From the NCBI RefSeq assembly GCF_900215535.1, contig NZ_OCND01000001.1, positions 434,001 to 498,000 on the forward strand: a stretch of DNA of 64,000 bases, written 5' to 3'. This document shows, in pieces, positions 53,077-62,071 of this stretch. This stretch comes from Pseudoxanthomonas wuyuanensis (GTDB lineage Bacteria > Pseudomonadota > Gammaproteobacteria > Xanthomonadales > Xanthomonadaceae). Below the pieces are notes generated by a model. The model made no database searches, was not told the DNA's origin, and saw only the letters and a program-made list of their open reading frames with translations. The position numbers and the translations under genes are program-made. Every line of letters begins with the position of its first letter. The stretch's first letter is position 1.

Positions 53077-53302
53077 GGGGAGGAGCGCATCGGGTCGAGT
53101 CAGTCGCGTATTGTAGCCCACTGCCGCAGGCCGGCCTTGATCCTGCTCAATGCGTCCGACCGCGCCGCGACGACGGTTCGATCGCATGATGACCAACGCG
53201 CCGCAGCGCGTCCGGATGCGAACAAGATGGCTGCGCGCGGCCAACCGGCAGGTGCTCGCGATTCACCCGTGCCGGCACGGCTCCTGCGAGAGCTGCACAA
53301 AA

Positions 53303-53330
53303 GAAAAAGAGCGCCGGAGCGCTCTTTTTC
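53303..53330 (-). terminator. Terminator of the rluB operon
   Basis: On the minus strand GAAAAAGAGCGC, loop TCCG, GCGCTCTTTTTC: a long A/T-flanked stem, typical of a bidirectional terminator, about 10 bases after the rluB stop. Confidence 0.88.
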
Positions 53331-53340
53331 TGTGCCGGTA

Positions 53341-54939
53341 TCAACCGTGCTGGCCGCCGCCGCGCGGACCGCGGTTGCCGCCGCCGGGGCGGCCGCCCGG
53401 CCCGCGGGGGCCACGCGGACCGGTGTGCTGCGGCCGGTTGCCGCCGCCCGGGCGGCCCTGCGGCCGCGGACCGCGCGGTTGGCCGTACGGGCTGAAACCG
53501 GGGTTGGCGTGGTCGGAGGGAAAGCTGGGGGCATTGCCGGGATGGCCGTAGGGCTTTGCGCTGCGCTGTTGTCCCTGCGCGCCGCGCGGGCCGCGTTCGG
53601 CGTTGAAGCCGCTGCGGTCATTGCCGAAGCGATCGCCGCCGAAACCGCCGCCGCCCTGGCCGCGTTCGCCATAGGGCGAGCCGGTGCGTTTGGCGCCTGC
53701 CCCGGGGCGGCCGCCCGGCTTGCCGCCATAGGGCTTTTTGGGGCCTTGCGGGCCGGCATTGCGGTGGCCGCTGGGGCCGGTGTCCACGCCTTCGGGCACA
53801 TACCAGCTGCGGAACGCGGCCGGATTGCCATCGGGCAGCGGCTTGGGGCCCTTGGCGGGGCGCGACTTGAACGGTTTCTGCGACTGCTTGGCCGCCGCTT
53901 CGCCGCTGACGGTCAGGCCGCCATGGGGCTTCTTGCCGCGGCCACGGCCACGGTCTTCGCGCACATGATCGAAACGGCGCAGTTCGCGCCCTTCGTCGGC
54001 GACGTTGTGGCCGTTGACGTAAGCCTGGCTGCGGCCGTCGCGGGAAACATGCACGGTCGCCTTGGCGGCCTTGCGCTGGCCGATGACCGGCTGCAGCGTC
54101 AGCGCGGCCGGCGCGCCGTCTTCCAGGCCCAGTTCCTTGCGCAGCGCTTCGACCTGCGCATCCGACAGTTCCTGCGACTGGCCGCGCAGCAGCGGCTGCG
54201 GCAGCGCGACCTTGCCGTAGCGGGTGCGCTTGAGCCGGCTGACCTGGCAGCCCTGCGATTCCCACAGGCGGCGCACTTCGCGGTTACGGCCTTCCTTGAC
54301 CACCACGCGGAACCAGTCATGCGAATCGGTGCCGCCGATGCGCTCGACCTCGTCGAACTTGGCCGGGCCGTCTTCCAGCGCCACGCCGCGGCGCAGCCGG
54401 TCGACCAGATTGTCCGGTACGGTTTCCTGGCCTTCCGGCGCGCGCACGCGCACCACGTATTCGCGTTCGACCTCGTAGGACGGATGCATCATCGCATTGG
54501 CCAGCTCGCCGTCGGTGGTCAGCAGCAGCAGGCCGGTGGTGTTGATGTCCAGGCGGCCGATGGCGATCCAGCGCGCGCCCTTCAAGGCCGGCAGCGCTTC
54601 GAAAATGGTCGGGCGGCCTTCGGGATCTTCGCGCGTGGTCACTTCGCCTTCGGGTTTGTTGTAGATCAGCACGCGCGACGGTTCGGTCAGCGCGCTGGCG
54701 ACAAAGGTCTTGCCATCGAGCTCGATGCGGTCGCCGCCCTTGACCGACATGCCGGTCTGCGCGACTTCGCCGTTGACCTTGACCAGGCCATCGGCGATGC
54801 GCTGTTCCAGCGCGCGCCGCGAGCCCAGGCCGGCCTGCGCCAGCACCTTGTGCAGGCGCTCTTCCAGCCTGGCGGTGGTTTCGCCGCCATCGGCGCCATC
54901 GCGCTTGAGCGAGAGTTTGTTACGGGGGGTAGTGCTCAT
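53341..54939 (-). CDS. rluB: 23S rRNA pseudouridine-2605 synthase RluB with long Gly/Pro/Arg-rich tail
   Basis: The protein has 532 residues; E. coli RluB has about 290. The N-terminal S4 RNA-binding domain (RLHKVLAQAGLGSRRALEQR) is followed by the pseudouridine synthase core with catalytic Asp131 in IGRLDINTTGLLLL, then NREVRRLWESQGCQVSRLKR. The tail, roughly residues 330-532, is low-complexity and basic with many GG, RGP and PGG units, like RGG-type RNA-binding regions. It overlaps scpB by 4 bases. Confidence 0.92.
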   Translation of the reverse strand: MSTTPRNKLSLKRDGADGGETTARLEERLHKVLAQAGLGSRRALEQRIADGLVKVNGEVAQTGMSVKGGDRIELDGKTFVASALTEPSRVLIYNKPEGEVTTREDPEGRPTIFEALPALKGARWIAIGRLDINTTGLLLLTTDGELANAMMHPSYEVEREYVVRVRAPEGQETVPDNLVDRLRRGVALEDGPAKFDEVERIGGTDSHDWFRVVVKEGRNREVRRLWESQGCQVSRLKRTRYGKVALPQPLLRGQSQELSDAQVEALRKELGLEDGAPAALTLQPVIGQRKAAKATVHVSRDGRSQAYVNGHNVADEGRELRRFDHVREDRGRGRGKKPHGGLTVSGEAAAKQSQKPFKSRPAKGPKPLPDGNPAAFRSWYVPEGVDTGPSGHRNAGPQGPKKPYGGKPGGRPGAGAKRTGSPYGERGQGGGGFGGDRFGNDRSGFNAERGPRGAQGQQRSAKPYGHPGNAPSFPSDHANPGFSPYGQPRGPRPQGRPGGGNRPQHTGPRGPRGPGGRPGGGNRGPRGGGQHG

Positions 54940-55841
54940 TGATTCTGCTCCGACGGTGCCCGGCTTTCCTCATCGGAATCGGCGGCGTCGTCATCTTGGG
55001 TGGGGTTGTCTTGGTGGGGGGCGCCGGCCGGTTCGCCGGTATCGTTTGGCTGGCCGTCATCGCCGGCAACGTCTTCGGCGCCGGCGGTGGAGGTGCTGTG
55101 CCGGAGGTCGTCTTCCTGCTGTCCGTCGGCGAGGCTGTCGTCGGCGACCTGCGGGTTGGCGCTGTCGTCGCCGGCATCGCCGCTTTCGTCTGCGGAGGCT
55201 CCAGCGTCCGCCCGGTCTTCCGTACCGGCGCCGGCGTCTTCGGCGGGGCCATCGCCGGAGGCGATGCTGATCGGCAGCGGCGCGTCATCCAGTTGCAGCT
55301 GCGGTTCCAGTTCGCCGATGTCCTTGAGTTCGGACAGCGGCGGCAGTTCGTCCAGCCGCTTGAGGCCGAAATAGTCCAGGAAGCCCTTGGTGGTGCCGAA
55401 TAGCGCCGGTTTGCCGGGCACGTCGCGGTGGCCGACCACGCGGATCCATTCGCGCTCTTCCAGCGCCTGGATGATGTTGCTGCTGACCGCCACGCCGCGA
55501 ACCTGTTCGATCTCGCCGCGGGTGATGGGCTGGCGATAGGCGATCAGCGCCAGCGTTTCCAGCGTGGCGCGGGTGTACTTGGTCTTGCGTTCGGTCCAAA
55601 GGCGGGCGACCCAGGCGTGCACGTCGGCCTTGACCTGGTAGCGGAAGCCGGACGCCACCTCGACCAGCTCCACGCCGCGGTCGGCGCAGGCTTCGCGCAG
55701 CTGTTCCAGCGCCTGTTCGACGCTGCCGGGCGGAGCGGGCTGTTCTTCGGGGAACAACCCATGCAGTTGCGCCAGTGTCAGCGGCTGGGTGGCCGCCAGC
55801 AGGGCGGCTTCGACAATGCGATTGATCAACGCTTGATCCAT
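54936..55841 (-). CDS. scpB: Segregation and condensation protein B
   Basis: The 301-residue protein joins ScpA and SMC to shape the chromosome. The two winged-helix domains are visible in IVEAALLAATQPLTLAQLHG and TLALIAYRQPITRGEIEQVR, with the conserved PALFGTTKGFLDYFGL and LPPLSELKDI. After about residue 195 comes an acidic, disordered tail (many Asp, Glu, Ala, Gly), longer than usual. ATGA overlap with rluB indicates coupling. Confidence 0.93.
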   Translation of the reverse strand: MDQALINRIVEAALLAATQPLTLAQLHGLFPEEQPAPPGSVEQALEQLREACADRGVELVEVASGFRYQVKADVHAWVARLWTERKTKYTRATLETLALIAYRQPITRGEIEQVRGVAVSSNIIQALEEREWIRVVGHRDVPGKPALFGTTKGFLDYFGLKRLDELPPLSELKDIGELEPQLQLDDAPLPISIASGDGPAEDAGAGTEDRADAGASADESGDAGDDSANPQVADDSLADGQQEDDLRHSTSTAGAEDVAGDDGQPNDTGEPAGAPHQDNPTQDDDAADSDEESRAPSEQNQ

Positions 55842-55879
55842 GCGGAAGTGGCTTGCGGATGCGGTTGCGGTAGGAAGGG

Positions 55880-56785
55880 TCAGACTTCGTCGTTGGCGGC
55901 GTCGCCATCGTCGAACTCGCTGGAGAACTGCAGCGGCTCGTTGGTGTTGTTCAGCGCCAGCGACTTGACGTAGATGGGCGCCAGGGGAGCTTCCTGGACG
56001 ATGTCCAGCAACTGCTCCTTGGCCAGTTCCAGCATGGCCAAAAAGGTCACCAGCACGCCCAGCTTGCCTTCCTCGGCGGTGAACATCGACTCGAAGCGGT
56101 GGAACCGGCCGTCTTCCAGCCGGGTCAGCACATCGCCCATGCGCTGGCGCACGCTGAGCGCTTCGCGCTTGATGGCGTGGCCGGTGTACAGCTCGGCCCG
56201 CTTTAGCACGTCGTACAGCGCCAGCAGCATCTCGCGCAGTTCCACCGGCGGCGGCAGTTTTACCGAGGCGCGGTCCGGCACATGCGCCTGCACCGGCGTG
56301 GTGTCGCGGTCCTGGCGGGGCAGGGCATCCAGGTCTTCGGCGGCCTGCTTGAAGCGTTCGTATTCCTGCAGGCGGCGGACCAGTTCGGCGCGCGGGTCGC
56401 CTTCCTCGCCTTCCTCGGTCACCGGCCGCGGCAGCAGCATCCGCGACTTGATCTCGGCCAGGATGGCGGCCATGACCAGGTATTCGGCCGCCAGCTCGAA
56501 CCGCAGCTCCTGCATCACATTGATGTAGTTCACGTACTGGCGGGTGATTTCCGCCACCGGAATGTCCAGGATGTCCAGGTTCTGCCGGCGGATCAGGTAC
56601 AGCAGCAGATCCAGCGGGCCTTCGAAGGCATCCAGGATGACTTCCAGCGCATCCGGGGGAATATACAGATCCTGCGGGATCTGCAGCACCGGCTGCCCAT
56701 GCACCACCGCCAGCGGCATTTCCTGCTGCTGGGGGGACTGGCGCTGGGTTTGTGGATTCGCGTCTTGCGCGAGGTCGGAGCTCAT
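55880..56785 (-). CDS. scpA: Segregation and condensation protein A
   Basis: The 301-residue kleisin starts at the ATG at 56785; a TTG three bases earlier is in frame. The kleisin N-terminal block FEGPLDLLLYLIRRQNLDIL, then EYLVMAAILAEIKSRMLLPR and the C-terminal VTFLAMLELAKEQLLDIVQE are characteristic. It bridges SMC heads with ScpB. scpB follows after a 38-base gap. Confidence 0.94.
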   Translation of the reverse strand: MSSDLAQDANPQTQRQSPQQQEMPLAVVHGQPVLQIPQDLYIPPDALEVILDAFEGPLDLLLYLIRRQNLDILDIPVAEITRQYVNYINVMQELRFELAAEYLVMAAILAEIKSRMLLPRPVTEEGEEGDPRAELVRRLQEYERFKQAAEDLDALPRQDRDTTPVQAHVPDRASVKLPPPVELREMLLALYDVLKRAELYTGHAIKREALSVRQRMGDVLTRLEDGRFHRFESMFTAEEGKLGVLVTFLAMLELAKEQLLDIVQEAPLAPIYVKSLALNNTNEPLQFSSEFDDGDAANDEV

Positions 56786-57152
56786 CAAAAGAAAGCCGTA
56801 GTGCTACTCAAGCCGTAGGTGGCAGGCGTCACGCGGTGGGGGCGTCGCGTTTCCGGCACTGCACGAAATCTGCGCCGCCATTGCGAACGCATTCCCTGTA
56901 CATCAACAAGCAAGCACGCCGCAGAAGTCGTTGCGGCGGCAGACAGCGGGAGGTGGTCGGGCCCGGGCGGTGTGGGGCAGCGAATCGGTCGTCGTGAAGG
57001 GCGGCGGGCGGGCCGGTTCGGGACGGGCCGCTGCTTCCGGCCGTGCAACGGGACAAAGAGTAAGCGCTGACGCGCGCGCTGTCCAGCACCCGGCGGGCGG
57101 GAGGGGCACGTACAATTCAGGCCCCGCCGCCATCAGCAATGGAGAACGCCGG
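56786..57152. other. Intergenic region without a recognised gene
   Basis: This 367-base spacer lies between divergent scpA and yciI genes. Short open frames have no coding features. TACAAT at 57111-57116 could be a -10 element for yciI-bolA, without a convincing -35. I see no terminator, RNA fold or repeat that can be supported. Confidence 0.5.
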
Positions 57153-57452
57153 ATGTGGTACGCCATCGAAGGCTATGACGCCCCCGACGCCCTGCCCAGG
57201 CGGCTGGCGGCAAGGCCGCAGCATCTGGCGCGATTGACCGCGTTGCGCGACCAGGGACGGCTGTTGCTGGCCGGCCCATGTCCGGCCATCGATGCCGAAG
57301 ACCCGGGACCGGCCGGTTACAGCGGCAGCATCGTGATTGCCGAATTCGATTCGCTGGAGGCCGCCCGGGCCTGGGCCGAGGCCGATCCATATGCCGTCGC
57401 CGGCGCGTACGCGCGGGTGGAGGTGCGGCCTTTCCGGCGGGTATTGCCGTGA
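57153..57452 (+). CDS. yciI: YciI-family protein
   Basis: A 99-residue ferredoxin-like fold protein: [20 protein letters not shown], then [40 protein letters not shown] and [20 protein letters not shown]. The R-x-x-H-L/the [14 protein letters not shown] patterns are the YciI signature with the His-Asp pair. The family may be a small hydrolase or scaffold. GGAGAACG precedes the ATG. The stop overlaps the bolA start. Confidence 0.9.
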   Translation: MWYAIEGYDAPDALPRRLAARPQHLARLTALRDQGRLLLAGPCPAIDAEDPGPAGYSGSIVIAEFDSLEAARAWAEADPYAVAGAYARVEVRPFRRVLP

Positions 57453-57718
57453 GCCGGGTCGAACGCATCCGTGCCGCGCTCCAGGACGCCTTCGCCCCGT
57501 CCCGGCTGGAGGTCGTGGACGACAGCCACCGCCATGCCGGCCACGCCGGAGCCCGTGACGGGCGCGGACATTTCAACGTCGAAATCGTCAGCCAGGCCTT
57601 CGCCGGCCTGTCGACGCTGGCCCGGCACCGGCGGGTCTATGCCGCACTTGGGGACATGATGACCACCGACATCCATGCCCTGTCGATACAGGCCATGACG
57701 CCGGACGAGGCCAGGTAG
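57449..57718 (+). CDS. bolA: BolA-family protein
   Basis: An 89-residue protein with the BolA pattern: [40 protein letters not shown] and [20 protein letters not shown]. BolA proteins bind Fe-S clusters with monothiol glutaredoxins and affect stress morphology. The GTG start overlaps the yciI stop by 4 bases (GTGA), a pair often seen together in gammaproteobacteria. Confidence 0.92.
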   Translation: MSRVERIRAALQDAFAPSRLEVVDDSHRHAGHAGARDGRGHFNVEIVSQAFAGLSTLARHRRVYAALGDMMTTDIHALSIQAMTPDEAR

Positions 57719-57843
57719 GACCGCCGCTGTCCTGCTGGTCCGGGATGCTGCGTCGCAGCAGCCATTTCGACCCCGGAAGGCTTTCAAGTCATTAATTATT
57801 AAGGATTTTCTGGCGCAATGCCGGTTGGCTTTACAGAGCGTTA

Positions 57844-57857
57844 TGAAAACGTTTACA
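57844..57857. promoter_or_regulatory. LacI-type operator upstream of the lacI-like gene
   Basis: TGAAAACGTTTACA is a 14-base near-palindrome with central CG, close to the TGTAAACGTTTACA form bound by LacI-family sugar repressors. It lies 42 bases before the regulator start, fitting autoregulation. Confidence 0.7.
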
Positions 57858-57898
57858 GTCCGCGCCACCAGAGCAGTCACAGCCGCGGAGGGCGGTAG

Positions 57899-58936
57899 AT
57901 GGCGCGAACCGCAGTCACCATCAAGGATGTTGCCCGTGAGGCCCGGGTTTCCGTGGCCACGGTGTCGCGCGCGCTGAACGGCCACGACAATGTCGCCGAG
58001 GCGGTCCGCCAGCATGTGATTGCCACCGCCGACCGTCTGCGCTACCAGCCGCATGCGGCCGCCCGCAGCCTCAGCAGCCGGCGCACCCAGACCATCGGCG
58101 TGGTGCTGCCGGACCTGTATGGGGAGTTCTTTTCCGAACTGATCCGCGGCATCGACCAGGTCGCCCGCGCGCACCGCCAGCACCTGCTGGTCTCCAGCTA
58201 CCACGGCCTGCCGGAAGAGCAGGGCGAGGCGCTACGCGCGATGCGCGGGCGGGTGGACGGCCTGCTGGTGCTGTCGCCGTACTCCGAACGTCCGGGGTTT
58301 CTGACCGACAACCTGCCGTCGTCGCTGCCGGCCGTGCTGATCAACACCAATCTGCCGGGCACCGATTACCCGGTGCTGAGCATCGACAACTATGGCGGTG
58401 CGGTGGCGATGATGGAACATCTGATTGCGGCCGGGCACCGGCGCATCGCCTTCATTTGCGGCCCGGAAAACAATTTCGATGCGCGCGAACGCCTACGCGG
58501 CTATCGCGACGCATTGAAGAAGGGATTGCCGGATGCCGCGCCCTGGGAGTTGCCGGGCGATTTCGACGAAGCTTCCGGCTACGAAGCGGCAAGGCGCATC
58601 CTGCAGGCCGAGGAGCGTCCGGATGCGGTTTTCGCCGCCAACGACATGATGGCGCTCGGCTGTCTTTACGCCTTCAACCAGGCCGGCCTGCGGGTGCCGG
58701 CCGATATCGCCCTGGCCGGTTTCGACGACATTCCGCTGGCGCGTTTCGTTCACCCCACCTTGACCACGATGAAGGTCAATATTGCCGGATTGGGTGGCGG
58801 AGCCATGCAATGCCTCCTGCACTCGATCGATGCCAGGGACTCCACGCCGGCGGCGTCGCAGACCCTGGTCCCCGAGCTGATGGTCCGCGATTCCAGCGTA
58901 CCGCCGCCGCGGAAACCGGAACCCACGAAAAAGTAG
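57899..58936 (+). CDS. LacI-family transcriptional regulator
   Basis: The 345-residue repressor begins with a LacI helix-turn-helix (TIKDVAREARVSVATVSRAL, residues 7-26) and hinge helix (RYQPHAAARSLSSRRTQTIG). A periplasmic-binding-protein-like sensor domain follows (DGLLVLSPYSERPGFLT, IAFICGPENNFDARERLRGY, ALAGFDDIPLARFVHPTLTT). It probably responds to the sugar handled by the downstream receptor and glycosidase and binds the TGTAAACG-type operators on either side. Confidence 0.9.
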   Translation: MARTAVTIKDVAREARVSVATVSRALNGHDNVAEAVRQHVIATADRLRYQPHAAARSLSSRRTQTIGVVLPDLYGEFFSELIRGIDQVARAHRQHLLVSSYHGLPEEQGEALRAMRGRVDGLLVLSPYSERPGFLTDNLPSSLPAVLINTNLPGTDYPVLSIDNYGGAVAMMEHLIAAGHRRIAFICGPENNFDARERLRGYRDALKKGLPDAAPWELPGDFDEASGYEAARRILQAEERPDAVFAANDMMALGCLYAFNQAGLRVPADIALAGFDDIPLARFVHPTLTTMKVNIAGLGGGAMQCLLHSIDARDSTPAASQTLVPELMVRDSSVPPPRKPEPTKK

Positions 58937-58971
58937 ATGCGCCGATGAGGCGCCGTGTTTTTGTCCTTGGA

Positions 58972-58985
58972 TGTAAACGATTACA
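58972..58985. promoter_or_regulatory. LacI-type operator upstream of the TonB receptor
   Basis: TGTAAACGATTACA differs from a perfect palindrome at one position and matches the site at 57844. It lies 43 bases before the receptor ATG. Confidence 0.72.
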
Positions 58986-59027
58986 TAACTGGCCACACCG
59001 ACTTGTATCCCTTGGGAGGGAAATGTC

Positions 59028-61991
59028 ATGAAGCAATCGCGTAACCGGATTCACCGGCCGAACCGCAAGCTGCTGACTTGCGCACTGGCCAGTTGCCTGG
59101 CGCTGGCCGCACCGTCGGTGCTGGCCCAGTCCACCGCCGCGACCATCCGCGGCCAGGTGATGGCCGATTCCGCACCCGCCACCGATGCGCGGGTGACGGC
59201 CACCAACATCAATACCGGTTTGACCAGGAGCGTGCAGGCCAACGCCAATGGCGGCTATTCGCTGGGCGGCCTGCCGCCGGGCAGCTACCGGATTGACGTC
59301 ACCGCGGCCGGCCAGACCACCAGCAGGACGGTGACCGTCGCGGTCGGCCAGACCGCGACGCTGAACCTTGGCGTGGGCGGAGTGGCGGAAACGGCGGCGC
59401 CGGGCGCGACGACGGATCTTGAGACGGTGAGGGTGACGGCGGATCAACTTGTCGAGACCAGAACTTCTGAAGTTGCCACCTATATTTCGCAGAAGCAGAT
59501 TGAAGCCCTGCCCCAGGGCACTCGGAACTTCCTAGCCTTTGCCGATACGGTGCCTGGCATGCAGTTCACACAGGGCTCGGATGGTTCTACACGCCTGCGT
59601 TCTGGTGCGCAAAGCGCGAACGGCATCAATGTCTTCATCGATGGCGTGGGACAGAAGAACTACGTCCTGCCTGGCGGCATCAGCGGCCAGGACTCCACGC
59701 GCGGCAATCCTTTTCCGCAGTCGGCCATTGGCGAGTACAAGGTCATTACGTCGAACTACAAGGCAGAGTACGACCAGCTCAGCAGCGCGGCCATTACCGC
59801 CGTGACTCGTTCAGGCAGCAATGAATTCGGTGGCAGCTTCTTCTGGGACAGGACGTCGACCGATTGGCGGCAGCCGTTAGAAAGCGGCGAGAATCCGGAG
59901 TTCAAGGAGGAACAGTATGGCGCTTCTTTCGAGGGGCCCATCATCCGTGATCGGCTGCAGTTCTTCCTGGCCTACGAGGCCAAGGAGTACGTTCAACCGC
60001 GTGCTGTTGTTCCGGGGCAGGGTTATGCCAGCCGAGTGAGCGAGTTGCCTGATTTCCTGCAACCATTGGTCGGCACCTTCAGCGCTCCATTCAAACAGGA
60101 CATGTATTTCGGCAAGCTGACCTGGACGCCGGGGGACTCCCATCTGGTCGAGTTGAGCGCGAAAGTGCGCGAGGAAACGGAGTTCAGCAACTTTGATGGC
60201 ACGCGCACAGCCATGTACGGAAGCAACAAGGACAACGAAGATACCCGCATCGACCTGCGCTACCAATTCAGCGGCGGCCGGTTCCTGAACGATCTGCATG
60301 TCACCTACGAAGACGCCTCCTGGCAGCCTCGCGCAGCGAACATCGGGCCGGGATATGTGCTGACCACAGCCGATCAGAATCAAGTGATCTTGGAGGCCGG
60401 AGGCGGGCCGGACTACCAAGACAAGGGTCAGAAGGGCCTGGGCTTTCAGAACGACCTGACCTGGAACGCATTCGAATGGGCAGGCAGCCACATCATAAAA
60501 ATGGGGTTCAAGTTCAAAGATGTGGAAATCACATCGCTGGAGCAAAATCCCTATAACGCTCAATACCGCTACGATATCAATCAGGATGTTGAAATCCCCT
60601 ATCAGGTGAGGTTTGGAGCGCCGTTGGCAGGAATAGGGACCGGCAGCGTCACGACCCAAGGCAAGCAATGGGGTCTGTACATACAGGATGATTGGGAAGT
60701 CAACGACAAGTTGACCCTCAATCTCGGTCTGCGCTGGGATTATGAAACCAATCCCAGCTATACCGACTACGTGACGCCGGATGACTTCGCCACGGCGCTG
60801 AGGAACTGGGAGAACATCAATGCGCCGGGGTCCGGGATCAATATCGAGGACTACATCTCCAATGGTTCCAATCGCAGCGATTTCAAGGATGCCTGGCAGC
60901 CGCGTGTCGGTTTTTCCTATGATCTGAACGCAGATCAGCGCCACGTCATATTCGGCGGTGCAGGACGCGCTTACGACCGGAATCTCTTCAGCCAATTGGC
61001 GCTTGAGACGGTGAAACATTCGTTCCCGGCTTACAACTATTCGTTCAATACTAGCGGCCATGAATGCGACACCTCGCAGCCGACTTGCCTGGAGTGGGAT
61101 TCCAGCTACTACGACCCCGCAGTGCTGGCTGCACTGGTGGCCGACAACCCCAATCTGGGCGGGGAGCGCTACGTGATGCACAACGACATCAAGACGCCTT
61201 ACTCCGACCAGTTCAGCTTGGGTATGAGGAACGCGTTGGGAGACTGGGTCAGTGAAGTCACGCTGTCCAGAATCGAAAGCCATGATGGTCTTGTGTTCTT
61301 CCTTGGCAATCGCCGCCCTGGAGGGGACTTCTTTGCGCCAGGCACCACTTGGGGGCCGCCATGGGACGATGCTGCCTTCGGCGTGCCTGGCTTTGGACGC
61401 TTGATCATCGGAACCAATGGTCTGGAGACCAAGGCCAACTCCGTGTCCCTGAAGATGGACAAGCCTTACACCGCGACCTCCGGATGGGGCGTCACGCTTG
61501 CCTACACTTTCACCGATGCCGAACAGAACGCCAACACGACTTCCGGTGGGGCATTCGACTACCCGGACCTTTCCGGGTTTGGCTGGCTGGCGTCCACTGG
61601 CGTTCCTGAGCACAGGTTCGTGGCCACGGGCATCTACGATGCCTTCTGGGGAATTACGTTATCCGGCAAGCTGGTGCTTGCTTCACCGAGTCCGCGCCAA
61701 GGCACCAACTGCCTGCTGGGCTGGAACGACTGTTTCATCGACTACTACACGCCTGATGGGACGATTGGCTTCAAGCAACTGGATCTGGCAGCGACCAAAA
61801 CGTGGGATACCGGTACGGATCTCAGCTTCTATGTCCGGGCCGACGTACTGAACGTTTTCGATTGGGTCAACTATGACGGCAGGGACGATTGGTTTGGCGC
61901 TCCGGGCGAGCCGAACGCCAATCTCGGCAAACCTACCAGCCAGTTTGCAACGACCCGTACTTTCAAACTTTCATTCGGATTCAACTGGTAA
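59028..61991 (+). CDS. TonB-dependent receptor with carboxypeptidase-regulatory-like N-domain
   Basis: A 987-residue outer-membrane protein: signal peptide to about VLAQS, a CarboxypepD_reg-like beta-sandwich (ATIRGQVMADSAPATDARVT, residues 38-120), plug (YISQKQIEALPQGTRNFLAF), then a barrel ending in LSFGFNW. Of the Oar/carbohydrate type. Placed between a LacI regulator and a glycoamylase-family lipoprotein, it probably imports an oligosaccharide. Codon use changes near 59410: the N-terminal quarter is GC-rich, the barrel much less so. Confidence 0.9.
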   Translation: MKQSRNRIHRPNRKLLTCALASCLALAAPSVLAQSTAATIRGQVMADSAPATDARVTATNINTGLTRSVQANANGGYSLGGLPPGSYRIDVTAAGQTTSRTVTVAVGQTATLNLGVGGVAETAAPGATTDLETVRVTADQLVETRTSEVATYISQKQIEALPQGTRNFLAFADTVPGMQFTQGSDGSTRLRSGAQSANGINVFIDGVGQKNYVLPGGISGQDSTRGNPFPQSAIGEYKVITSNYKAEYDQLSSAAITAVTRSGSNEFGGSFFWDRTSTDWRQPLESGENPEFKEEQYGASFEGPIIRDRLQFFLAYEAKEYVQPRAVVPGQGYASRVSELPDFLQPLVGTFSAPFKQDMYFGKLTWTPGDSHLVELSAKVREETEFSNFDGTRTAMYGSNKDNEDTRIDLRYQFSGGRFLNDLHVTYEDASWQPRAANIGPGYVLTTADQNQVILEAGGGPDYQDKGQKGLGFQNDLTWNAFEWAGSHIIKMGFKFKDVEITSLEQNPYNAQYRYDINQDVEIPYQVRFGAPLAGIGTGSVTTQGKQWGLYIQDDWEVNDKLTLNLGLRWDYETNPSYTDYVTPDDFATALRNWENINAPGSGINIEDYISNGSNRSDFKDAWQPRVGFSYDLNADQRHVIFGGAGRAYDRNLFSQLALETVKHSFPAYNYSFNTSGHECDTSQPTCLEWDSSYYDPAVLAALVADNPNLGGERYVMHNDIKTPYSDQFSLGMRNALGDWVSEVTLSRIESHDGLVFFLGNRRPGGDFFAPGTTWGPPWDDAAFGVPGFGRLIIGTNGLETKANSVSLKMDKPYTATSGWGVTLAYTFTDAEQNANTTSGGAFDYPDLSGFGWLASTGVPEHRFVATGIYDAFWGITLSGKLVLASPSPRQGTNCLLGWNDCFIDYYTPDGTIGFKQLDLAATKTWDTGTDLSFYVRADVLNVFDWVNYDGRDDWFGAPGEPNANLGKPTSQFATTRTFKLSFGFNW

Positions 61992-62001
61992 CGGCGATAG
62001 T

Positions 62002-62029
62002 GCCGGCTGCCGCGGAGCGGCCGGCTTTT
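62002..62029 (+). terminator. Terminator-like hairpin after the receptor
   Basis: GCCGGC, TGCCGCGGAGCG, GCCGGC and TTTTC form a GC stem with a short T-run 10 bases after the stop codon. It may reduce transcription into the next gene. Confidence 0.55.
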
Positions 62030-62071
62030 CCAAGCAGCGGATGACAACGTTTCCTCCAAAGGTTCCCGATT

